A stretch of 64,000 nt of DNA from Lepidurus packardi. Taxonomy: Eukaryota > Arthropoda > Branchiopoda > Notostraca > Triopsidae. Below the pieces are notes generated by a model. The model was not told the origin of the DNA and ran no database searches. It saw only the letters and a list, made by a program, of their open reading frames with translations. Shown here in pieces: positions 47,208 through 57,302 of the stretch (the first letter of the stretch is position 1; each line of letters begins with the position of its first letter). Location of the stretch: assembly GCA_023053545.1 (NCBI GenBank), contig JAKZAN010000007.1, positions 8,308,001 through 8,372,000 of the forward strand, in the 5' to 3' direction. Both the position numbers and the translations under genes were made by a program.

Positions 47208-48325
47208 TGGAAAACTTTGAAAAGTTTCTTACCAGTTTCGGCTAATGAACCTTTTTCTTTTCCATAGAGACTGGCAAATAGAAGACCATGTTTCCTCGAA
47301 AAAGTGACAAGACTGTTTACCTTATCATCCGCCGACTTCAGATGATGTCCTGCCTGGTACAACTCAATAAATACTGGCCTTATTTATCCAAGCCAGTCGA
47401 GACAGTTGGAGTAACTTATCCCTGATGCGAAGATTTTCTAAATAGGAATGTTATGTATCTTTTTTAAGAGAAAAATAAAAGAGTATCCTTTCGAAAATTC
47501 AAACGTCGCATGTATTGGGAGTTTTGTGGGCTTGCTTCACGTCTATTTCACGACAAAAGAAGACGTTGGTACGAGCAGTTTATCTTGAGGAAAGTGTGGG
47601 AACCTAACGGGAACAGCTCTTTTAGACACATGAATGATGAAGAGAACAGGCCGGACACTATAAGTGTATTCTTATACATCTCCAGAGCCAAAGCTTCTCC
47701 AGAGAAAAAACACTTTGATATGTGTAGGATCTCTTGTATAGGATGTCCACTGCACCACACACAGCTTTACAGACCTCTCCATTCGTAGCCACTTACCAAT
47801 GTCTCGCCAGTGTCAAATAACCGATCAGTTTTGCCCCCAGGCAAGTAATTTGTACCATCTCGGCACGTCAAAACCAAAACCGCCAACCGCAGTTGGCTAA
47901 GTATGCAAAAACAACCACAAAAAAGGACTTTATGAATGTTTTTGCAGTACGATAACATATTGGTTGTGGCTTCGAACACTTTCTGGACATTTGCCGATAC
48001 TAACACGGTACTTTTGAACGGGTATACTAGTTGGTTGCTGCTGACACGAAGGTACTTAACTGCCCGGGCAACGAAACTACCAAACAAAGTTAAAATCAAG
48101 AAATAAATCAAGAAATAATCTTGTGTTACTGCAAGTAGTTGATCATTTTTTGTCAAAAGATGGCGCTGATGTTATACCATTTCTCATCCAACAGGTTCTC
48201 CAGTTTCGGAACTCGGAGATAAAGTTGACACCAGTGTGTATTATTGTTGCAAAACGTTCTCCGGAAAAAAGAATGACAAATGGGTGTAACTCGAGTTGAA
48301 AATTGTAGTTGGATTGGAAATGAAT

Positions 48326-48352
48326 TAGTTTAGGTTAGCTTAGGTTAGGTTA
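48326..48352 (+). repeat. Short interstitial TTAGG-like repeat
   Basis: TTAGTTTAGGTTAGC followed by TTAGGTTAGGTTA. This is the arthropod telomere unit in a short internal run. Confidence 0.7.
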
Positions 48353-48772
48353 ACGATTCTCATCAACGAAAGTTATGAGAAACGCTAAAACTTGCACTTT
48401 CACTCCACCAGCTGAAACAAATAAAAATTCATTGTTAGACAGTGACACACTAGTGTAAATTTTTAACTCCGGGATACATTACGTACGTTGGTAACTAAAT
48501 ACGGAGAACGCGTTGTTCTCATCGTAATTTCAAGAAACTTTAAACAAGAAATTAAAAGAAACATATATAGGTGAGCTTGGGTGTAACAAGCTAACCTATA
48601 GAGGCCCCTTAATTCTACACGTAAAAACATGCAGGTAGCCTTTTATGGCAGTCAAATCCTATACAATTTTATCATTTTATGGCCAATTGTCTCGAAATTC
48701 TACTTCAATATCTAAATCTTTCAATTATCACTTACTTACATTCTAATATTACAAGAATTTGACAAGGGTTTA

Positions 48773-49037
48773 TGGCATGAACAATCGAACAACAACTTCA
48801 TTGCAAGATTTCCCAAGCACTTCTTTTGCAGTCTAAACTGGACCAGTACCGGTCGGTTTTTTAAGGGATTAGCGCAGTATATAATAGAAAATCCGCGCAG
48901 TATATAACAGAAAATTATGGCATGAACAATCGAACAACTACTTCACTGCAAGATTTCCCAAGCACTTCTTTTGCAGTCTAAACTGGACCAGTACCGGTCG
49001 GTTTTTTAAGGGATTTAGCGCAGTATATAACAGCAAA
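48773..49037 (+). repeat. 145-bp tandem duplication
   Basis: TGGCATGAACAATCGAACAA begins at 48773 and 48918. Both copies carry GCAAGATTTCCCAAGCACTT, GACCAGTACCGGTCGGTTTT and GCGCAGTATATAA. Only a few substitutions separate them, so it is recent. GACCAGTACCGGTC contains the palindrome ACCGGT. Confidence 0.92.
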
Positions 49038-52000
49038 TCCCTCGACTTCCGACTTGCAGCTTTTTCCATACCCACCCTCCCTGGGAATGTAAGTTTTTCG
49101 CCAAGCCTTTCATGTACTTACCGTCCTTGTCTCGTGAAAAGCTTTTCTTGTATGATGCATGCATGTTGCGAGCTAATATAACAATGTCGATTACCATACA
49201 GGATCGGAGTGTTGCGATGTCTATCAAGCGCTCCACTCCTTTCCATGCAGATTTCCAAGGGTGGTGGTGGTCTCAAGCGCTGTCTTCTCACAGCAGATCC
49301 ACGTAATGCATACCAATTACGAGCAAAAAGCTTTTGACAGCAGAGCTCTCGCCTTTTGGGTGTCGAGCTTTCGTTTTTTTTTATTTTTCTGCAGGGGGGG
49401 TGAGCATCAAAAGGGTTTGCATTTTTAGGGAGGATGGGATGGAGAGGGCATAAGGGATTCGACATACACAGACACAAAACCCCCAACGCAAACACATACA
49501 CATCCTTTGGCATGTGTGTGTGAGTACGTGTGGCTACTAAGAGTTCAGCATAGGAGTGCTCTCTGCGAGGAGAGACGGAGAGACCCAAAAGATCACTTGG
49601 TAGTCCATTCTCGCGATCTTTTCAAGGGAAAAGGGCGTGGTGTTAGGAGTAAAGTATACGAGCAAGGTCCTCGTGGGAGTTTCACGATTCACGCTTGTTC
49701 CCTTCAAGCCAAAAAGCCAGGAAGAAGCTCCCTCAGCGTCAATTTTTACGAGGGTTTTATGCAAAAGCTTTGGGCTTTGCAGCGAGAAAAAGCTCAGCCA
49801 ACCCATCTTGCATTGAAGACTCCGGGTACCCAACGGCTTTCCAACTCGGGCGTTTAGGCATCCGCCTGATCCTTGGCATGGGGACCTTCACAAGAGAGGG
49901 GGCTTCGCTGAAGATTTTTCCAAAGGTTCCATCGCGATTCCCAATACGTGCACCCCCTTTAAACGGCCTTTTTTTCGCCTCTTTCCCCCCTGGAAAAACA
50001 CATAATAATAATAAAAAAAAATAGATTATGGTGCATTAAGAGGCATACTAAAAGCAAAGGTTGCCAGATTTCCCAACTGGATCGTATGCAAAAAAGAAAA
50101 AAAAAAGGGATTTTGTTTGGGGAAATCCAACGCTGAGCTGCAACTATGCCTGATTTTAATCTTAGAATGTAGATTTTCCCCTTTGAAAAAATGAAATTCC
50201 CAAAAATGAAATCGTTTTCAAACTCCTGAATCCTGTTTAGCACCTGTATCAAAAAGCACTTAAAAACGGAGGTTCGGTTGAGCCCGAGCTTTAAAACCTT
50301 GAGCAATCTTTTAATGCGCTATACTCATCTCTCATCACGTGATTGATTTTGTAAGCCATTTAAGGAAAGGAAAAATAGGCAAAACGAAAATGGATTTTTG
50401 AACACGTAGTAATCGAAAACAAGGCACAAGATTTGAAGAGCCTACAAATCTGAGCGACAAATTGAATAAAATGAGAGGAGGAAAAGCGATGGAGCAAAGT
50501 TCCAGGTGCAAAAGCTTCCAATTCCATCTCCAACTGGTTCCTCATTTAGAGCCCAACATGCGGGACCAGCGTGAAACGTTGGATTGGAACGGATTACTGC
50601 TCCCCAAGATCACAAGTGTGCTCGCACAAGGATTTCTTTTCCTTTTTTTTTATTTTATTTTCCTTTTTGTCCAGATTAAGCTAGCAGCACTAGCAAGAAC
50701 TTACAGGCATATACCTTTACATGTAGCATTTTTCTGGCTCTAGCGCTATAAGTAATGCAAATGCATTAACCTGTTTCTTAGCCATTGATACGACAGTTAA
50801 AAGCTTCCTTGGGAGGGGGTTCCACTTCTTTGAGCTTTACGTTTTTATTTAGTTTCACGAAAAGATCTGTCCATTAAGAATCCCACTCGGAAAATTGAGA
50901 AAAATGAGTATAAAAGCGCCCAAAAAAAGGTCTGCGGATAAAAACAGCGTTATGGGGAACGCTTTAGACTTTTCAATAAGCGATAGAAAAGAGCCGCGAG
51001 CCGCCCACTTTTCATTTTCAACAACTCACACGAAGATCAGCTGCAAAGTGCATTAACTTAATGGAGTCCTGTCGAAACCTATCGCCTGACATTAGCAACT
51101 AACCTTCTGGAGAGCCTTCCCACCGAAAACCGTTTTTCCAACTCGCTTTTCGAGAAAAAGTTTACTTCCAAAGCCACATTTTCGCTTGTATTTTGGGGGG
51201 GTTTTCAAAGTAACGATTCGGTTCGTGGTTGTTGGGGTAAAAACTTTATGCTGTTAATCTTTTCTTTAGAGAAAATCGCTTCGATATAACCGACAACTTT
51301 ACCACATTATGCTTGCCCAGATAACGTGTCACAAAATAATGCACGGCTACAGTCCGTGAGTTGGCCCATCGGAACAAAAGTTAAACTTTGAAGGTACATT
51401 TTTAACATCTACTTAAAAGAAAGGTCAATTGGACTCGCAGTATCCCTTCTTACCAGCTCCAACAATGAAGAAAGCATCCATTTTTCTCAATAAAAACAGA
51501 GAGAGTTGAACTTGTTCGTGTCAGTTTGCTTGTCGATCACATTTTAATACTATACACCAAAAGCTTTGAACAGCCTGAGCAGGTCTCCTTTAGCAAGTTA
51601 TCTCGTTTCTAACGGAGAGTGAGAGAAGGGGGGGGAGGAATGCATGTCAACCCCGGTATCACCCCCGAAAAAGCTTTCTAGAATTCTAACTATATTGTCC
51701 CTCCCAATACGACACGCCCCAAGATGGATTTTGCATGTGACAAGAAGGAAGTAGTCTTGAAGCTTTTGGATTGGGATCCTTTTCGCTGCAAAGAAGCTTT
51801 TAGAGAACGCGGGAGTCAGCGTGAGAGCTTGCTGAAGTGCTCCCGGGACTTGGCCTATACTCCCCTGCCGGGAGGGCCATTAGCCTGGGAAGCCTTCCTA
51901 TAGGATCCGGCCGCTTTGCTTGGCAGCGCCATGGCGCCCACAAGCAAAGCTACATCATCATGCCCAGCAACTACTAAGATGAGTGAGAGTATAGTGCAAG

Positions 52001-53862
52001 TGAGAGAAAGAGAGAGAGAGAGATGTAAGTATATAAGGGACCTGCTGTCGTCCAGGCAAAATAAATGATGGCGTTTTAAGTTTTGCACCGAAACCCCAGA
52101 GAACAGGTCACGCTTAAATTGGGAAAAACCGTTAGAAAAGACGCCATTTTGTTTTTTTACCCGCGCTTTTTTGGGGCCCATGAAAGCTTTGCTTCCCAAA
52201 GTTTACTTCAGTGCTAACACCCAACCCCCCATGCTCAAGAGAGTTCCTTTCAGATGTATAGATCAGAGGAGTGCAAGAAAAGAGATTGAGATTCGAGATG
52301 CGAGAGTGAGCGGGAGCTAAAGGCAAAGGCGAGCAACCATCTACTTAACTAGCTTGCCAAGAGCACAGGAGCTATCATTCGTCTACTTTACAGGGTCCTC
52401 TTCGACATGACGAATTGTCACCTGCCTACACCAACTGGACCATACGGACGGACATCCCAGCAAATAATGCTAACACAAAAAACTTTGCTTTTCAACGCTC
52501 ATGATGTGGCTCCACTTCTGAATTTGAAGCAGCATTCCACGTTCGAATCTTAACATTCGAATCTTAAAATTTAACGTTCGAATCTTAACAAAAATTCCAG
52601 AAATGCATAAAAACGAGCCAGGAAATGTAAATACATGTATAAAGAGGAGTATATCAGGTACGGCTCGGAGTTTAGCGTTTAGAATTACGGCTAAGCGTTT
52701 AGAATTATATTAAAGTGCATATCACCTGAAATGAGATTTGTCCCAAGTTGACGCTCCAAACTCCCCCCCACAGAATAAAATAAATAAACAAAAAGGCTGG
52801 ACTCAAATGGTTACAGATACATTTTTAGTTTATTTTCCAAGACTTTTGGACACGCGGAGACTAAAGAGAGTGTTTGGAAAAGTAAAAGAGCATGATTAGG
52901 AGCGAAGCTTCTGGGGGTTAGCTCCTCTTATTTCTCTAGTGTGTGGAACCCGTCTGTTTCTCTAATGGATTCTCCATCTTAATTGTGTTTTTATGAAGCA
53001 TTTCCAAGGGCTAATCAGGGGATGAGCCCAGCAAGTTCCCCCCCACACACAGACACCCAGTTGGAAGGAGGGCGAGAGAAGCAGAGAGGCAAACGCAGGG
53101 ATGAGAAAGCCTATCGGAGCAAATTGCCTCCGCCTGGTGCTAATGGAATGTTATCCATCACAGGGCCACAGCACAACATTTTCTCCCTCGCTGCAAAACC
53201 CGAAGATGGAAAACTTACATTGGCCCCCCCCTTTGAAATAAAACCTAAATAAATATAAAAAAAAAAAAAAAACATGAGATTCTCTATACGAAGTCGGAGC
53301 TTGAAAATCAGGAAAGTTTTAAAATGAAGTAAAAGCCAAGAGGGATCTGAGATACATCTTATGGAGGTACCTTTTCCGGGTACTTTTGTACTTTTTTCAT
53401 ACGCATCCCAGAGGATATCTTAGTTGGAATGTTAAAAGAGACGGAAAGAAAAACTAAGACACCATTAATTAAGACTCTTGTTTTGTAATTATTTTTAATG
53501 TTTTTTTTGGTCGAGGTTTCTTTCGTTCTTTTTCGTTTTTCACTCAATCACTCGTCGAGAAAAGGAAAAGAAAATGGAAACCTGTTGTTTTAAATTCCAG
53601 TACTGTACGTGCACTCATGGAAATTAAACTTTTGAATGCAAGAATGCAATGGAGAGAAGTGAAGAAAAAGGGGGAAAAAAATGAGTGAATCTTTGCGTTT
53701 CGAACAAAATTGAGACCATTTGTCGCCAAGTGTCATACTCTTGGCGTCTTTTGTAAGCCAAAGATTAAGTATAGTCCTTCCCTGTCGCTGAGATGGGATG
53801 AAAAGCCAAAGTATATATAGACAAAAAAAAAAGTTGGTATGGGTTTCTTGGCCTCTTTGCCT
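49038..53862. other. Gene-free stretch (4.8 kb)
   Basis: GA microsatellite at about 52006-52022, short ACGTTCGAATCTTAA triplication at 52541-52590, a doubled GCGTTTAGAATTA near 52675-52710. No exon recognised despite many 60-156 aa chance frames. Confidence 0.5.
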
Positions 53863-54422
53863 TGATCCCAAAGCCGCTTTTTGGTAAAGTGTATTGGATT
53901 GTTAACTTTCTCCCACAAACTCTGTCGTTTGTGTTTTCTAAAAGAAAACACAAAAACTTGCCTGAGATGAACGAAGAACTTGTTGGGCGGAATCGTAGAG
54001 TTCATTCCTTTACAGTTGCCGTTAAAGCTCCCGTATACCTTAGCTTAGTGAAGCGAAACAATCACAGATGGCAGTGTTGTTTGTTATCCTTTTGCGAAAG
54101 CCTTGCGTAAGAAAATAATCAAAGAAATAGATAGCTAATTGTCGGCAAAGTTTCTACGCTTGTTTTGCTTCTGATCCCAAAGCCGCTTTTTGGTAAAGTG
54201 TATTGGATTGTTAACTTGCTCCCACAAACTCTGTCGTTTGTGTTTTCTAAAAGAAAAGCCAAAAACTTGGCTGAGACGAACGAAGAACTTGTTGGGCGGA
54301 ATCGTACAGTTCATTCCTTTACAGTTACCGTTAAAGCTCCCGTATACCTTAGCTTATCGAAGCGAGACAATCACAGATGGCAGTGTTGTTTGTTATCCTT
54401 TTGCGAAAGCCTTGCGTAAGAA

Positions 54423-54899
54423 CAACTTGGCCTGTCGTGTAAAGTGACGGATCCGTCAGTCTCCTGAAGGGAGCTGAGGCAAATTTGACTGAAAACGGTA
54501 TCAAGTTCAGACCGAATAGCACTTCACACCCCCTGACGGTGGCGCCAGATAAACACAAAACGAGCTATTCACTTTACGTTGGCACAAACAAAGAACGTTA
54601 GGTTAGGTTAGGTTAAGTTAGGTTAGGTTAGTTTGAGGAATCTCGTAACGTTCTTACCTTCTTCGGAAGTCTACTTTCATTGTTGTTTTCTTCATGATCG
54701 CCATGTTCGTTTTCACTAGTCGTCAAGTTCATATTGAAAGTAACAAATGGTTTCGATATAAATACGTTAGAAATCGATTTGCGACCAGCGAATCAGGGGT
54801 GTGAGGAGGTATTCGGGCTTAACTTGATATGGTTTTCGGTCAAATTTGCCTCAGCTCCTAAAGTGACGGATCCGTCACTTTACACGACAGACCAGGCTG
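54423..54899. mobile_element. hAT-like MITE with GTAAGAA target duplication and internal TTAGG array
   Basis: The 7-bp GTAAGAA occurs at 54416-54422 and 54900-54906, exactly where the interrupted tandem unit resumes. The ends are inverse: CAACTTGGCCTGTCGTGTAA on the left and, read inward, CAGCCTGGTCTGTCGTGTAA on the right. Arms of roughly 100 bp follow, with the palindrome TGACGGATCCGTCA in each. The middle holds a TTAGG-type array. A 7-8 bp duplication and CA-starting ends suggest hAT, which is inference. The empty site in unit 1 (GCGTAAGAAAATAATC at about 54104) confirms the insertion. Confidence 0.85.
54598..54632 (+). repeat. Interstitial TTAGG telomere-type array inside the MITE
   Basis: About seven units, TTAGG with one TTAAG variant, in the centre of the 477-bp MITE. 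Confidence 0.9.
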
Positions 54900-55160
54900 G
54901 TAAGAAAGTAATCAAAGAAATAGATAGCTAATTGTCGATAGCAAAGTTTCTACAAGCTTGTTTTGATTCTGGAAAGTACCATTGGTCACCACAATTTGCT
55001 GCAGCAGCACAATCTCCCAAATCAAGTCTTCAAACTTTCGGAACAAGATTGCTTCAAAACGGCGTGTCAGATTCTAAAGCAAACTAAACCCAAATTTGTC
55101 TTTTATTAGCAGTTAATGCACCAAAGGACCGATTTGTAGGTAACGTATTTCTCGTAGTTG

Positions 55161-57029
55161 CAAACGTCATGTGCATACTGCTAATTTATTAGTCATGGGA
55201 AAAAAGTGTGCATTCGTTGTGCACTACCTGTTAGCAAGCTCAAAATTACTGTCAAATAATTTTTTTTTAATTTTTCTAGTTTTTAGTAATTACTGTCAAA
55301 TAATTTTTTTATTTCCCCATGATAGCCGCCTAGAAATAAGGGGTTACGGTAGCCTTACGAATTACATTCAAGCTCGGTTATTTAGCATCCATTCCTTTAT
55401 TATTCAACTACAGTTTTTCCCCCTCATCCAACAAGTTTTGTTTTGCTCGTTAACTCTGTTGCTATTACCATCAACTGTCACGTCAGGGGTCGGGTAGTCT
55501 AACAATTTGCAATCAAAACATGTGACACTTATACTCTTTCAGAACACGCCTGCAGGCGCCCCAACAAAGAAAAAAAATGCGGGTTCACACAGTAACATAG
55601 CACTGCCAAAACTCCTGTTTTCCAACTAATGATAATAATAATAAAAATAAATCCGCGGCGTACAGTACACAGTGGCATAGATCTCGATTGATTGAAATTA
55701 TTTCCGCCAGGGTACCCAGGTACTCTCTCTCTTTCGTTCATTATTTCTTTCTGTACGGGGAAACAGAGAGGGCAAAAATCTCTCTATCGTATTGGCATAT
55801 GTCAAAAATAAAGTTTCGTTCTTTTTTTTTTTTTGTTACGGAGCACCTAAGTCAGATTTTCTTTCTTTTTCACGTTCTACCCACAGAAACAAAAAATAAA
55901 AAGAAGATGTGAAGAGTGGTGTCCCAACCGCACCAAACCGAGGTCAGTCTTTAAGCATCCACCAAGATGTTTCGGGAAGAAAAATAAGAAAAAGGGAGAA
56001 GGGGGGTATCAGGCAATCAAAACAAATATTACACACGCCAAAAAAATCGCCGTTTTCCAGCACCAATTCCATGCGCTTTCGGAGGATGTTGTATGTCGCG
56101 AGATCAGAAAAAAAAAATCAAAATCAGGTGGATTACTATCGCACAGAGTTGTCGGCCAGGCCAGTGGTCAATATGACTCTGTTTCCTTGAAAAACCCAAG
56201 GAACCAGTACTTTTTTCCTCTTTTTTTTCCTAGGACAAACATGCCCGCGTCCATATACACCTTCTGCTCACCGCATTCTTTTGTCTAGCTTAGCATGAGA
56301 ATCTAAACTTTCTTCGCTGAAATGTAACTCTCCACTGTTCCTAGGCTTATCCCCCCTCCTTATTTAATCCTCTAAAACAGAAACCCAGTCAGGGAAAGGG
56401 TTAAATTCAGTCAGTGAAGAGGCAGGGAGAGTGGGAAAGGGGAGGAAAAGAAGTGAAACTAACCAAATCCAACAAACACCGAACGTAGTAGTTAAGAAAA
56501 ATGCCTACAATAACCATCCATTCCTTTGCAAACCGTACTTCCTTTAAGCCCGTCCCATTCCCCTTCATCGCACCATCCCAACCCCACATGCTTACTGGCA
56601 CCCACTGTTGCACTTGGCCACTCACACTCTAGACCGCAGCTTTGGAAATGATGGTATAATACACTTTTTTTAGCCACCTACAAAAATAAAAAAAAAATAA
56701 TAATAAGGGAAAAATGACTAGCCACTTGACGCTACGGACCTTATCCATTTTATACAGAGGGGGCCTTGGGCGGAAGTGGCTCGCTACTGCTCAACTCGCT
56801 GGAAATATAATAAAAACAATCCTTTTAGTGCCTCAAATCAAGCTAATACCTCAATTAAACGATAATGGTAATAACCAAGCAAATCACATGTTAAGATTCA
56901 GACGGATGATTAGCTTAGTCTACATTATTCTGAGAACGGTGCTTTTCTCTTCAATTTTTTCCGGATTTTTCCTTAAAATTTTTTGATTTTTCTTAAAATT
57001 TTTCTGATTTTTCCTGCCAAATTTTGTGA
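55161..57029. other. Gene-free stretch downstream of PPP6R
   Basis: A small doubling of ACTGTCAAATAATTTTTTT lies at 55249-55310. No exon recognised. Confidence 0.5.
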
Positions 57030-57200
57030 GTTTTTGATTAAGCCATTGGGATGCAAACTTAGGGTCATGACGTCACGGATGTATCACGGCCTAGCTTATT
57101 GCCCTTGTTAGCATTGTTATTGTTCCTTGCTTGAAGCAGGAAACAAAGCTTTATCGGGGTACACATGGATATTCATCCGTCTGTGACGTCACGAAGCCGT
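57030..57200 (-). repeat. TGACGTCA-pair dispersed repeat, copy E (reversed)
   Basis: Read on the minus strand, GTGACGTCACAG is followed 116 bp later by GTGACGTCATGACCC and TTTGCATCCCAATG. TGACGTCA sites are at 57068-57075 and 57184-57191. It lies about 100 bp beyond the longest predicted PPP6R stop codon and may overlap its 3' UTR. Confidence 0.75.
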
Positions 57201-57207
57201 TTGGATA

Positions 57208-57213
57208 TTTATT
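57208..57213 (-). promoter_or_regulatory. Possible PPP6R poly(A) signal
   Basis: AATAAA on the minus strand about 90 bp beyond the stop codon at 57303-57305. No transcript evidence; it lies at the edge of repeat copy E. Confidence 0.4.
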
Positions 57214-57302
57214 CTTGAAAATTCTTTGAAATTCTTGAATACTTTAATTAGTACTTGGCACGTGATGGGAAGAAAAAATGAATAGAAAATCGATATTTTG
57301 CT

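Larger units (their letters stand above)
44727..48772. other. Gene-free stretch
   Basis: It includes the C32 run at 47176-47207, a CA/TA microsatellite near 45196-45215, and a short TTAGG-like run at 48330-48352. Frames up to 129 aa (47767-48156, minus) look like nothing known. Confidence 0.5.
53863..55160 (+). repeat. 310-bp tandem repeat, two units plus 3' continuation, split by a MITE
   Basis: Unit 1 begins TGATCCCAAAGCCGCTTTTT at 53863 and unit 2 at 54173. They share AAAGTGTATTGGATTGTTAA, AACGAAGAACTTGTTGGGCG and AGATGGCAGTGTTGTTTGTT with about 5% difference. Unit 2 is interrupted at 54422 by a 477-bp MITE and resumes at 54900 (AGAAAGTAATCAAAGAAATA). Its continuation to about 55160 matches 43560-43830. 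The similar frames in both units (for example 53862-54110 and 54165-54419) come from the duplication and resemble no known protein. Confidence 0.88.

Noticed and set aside
52541..52590. GTTCGAATC words resembling a tRNA B box
   Set aside because: Three irregular copies of ACGTTCGAATCTTAA with no A box or acceptor stem; simple repeat.
53862..54419. Two very similar 82-84 aa frames
   Set aside because: Similarity is due to the 310-bp tandem duplication of the DNA; minus-strand frames are conserved as well, so no coding signal.
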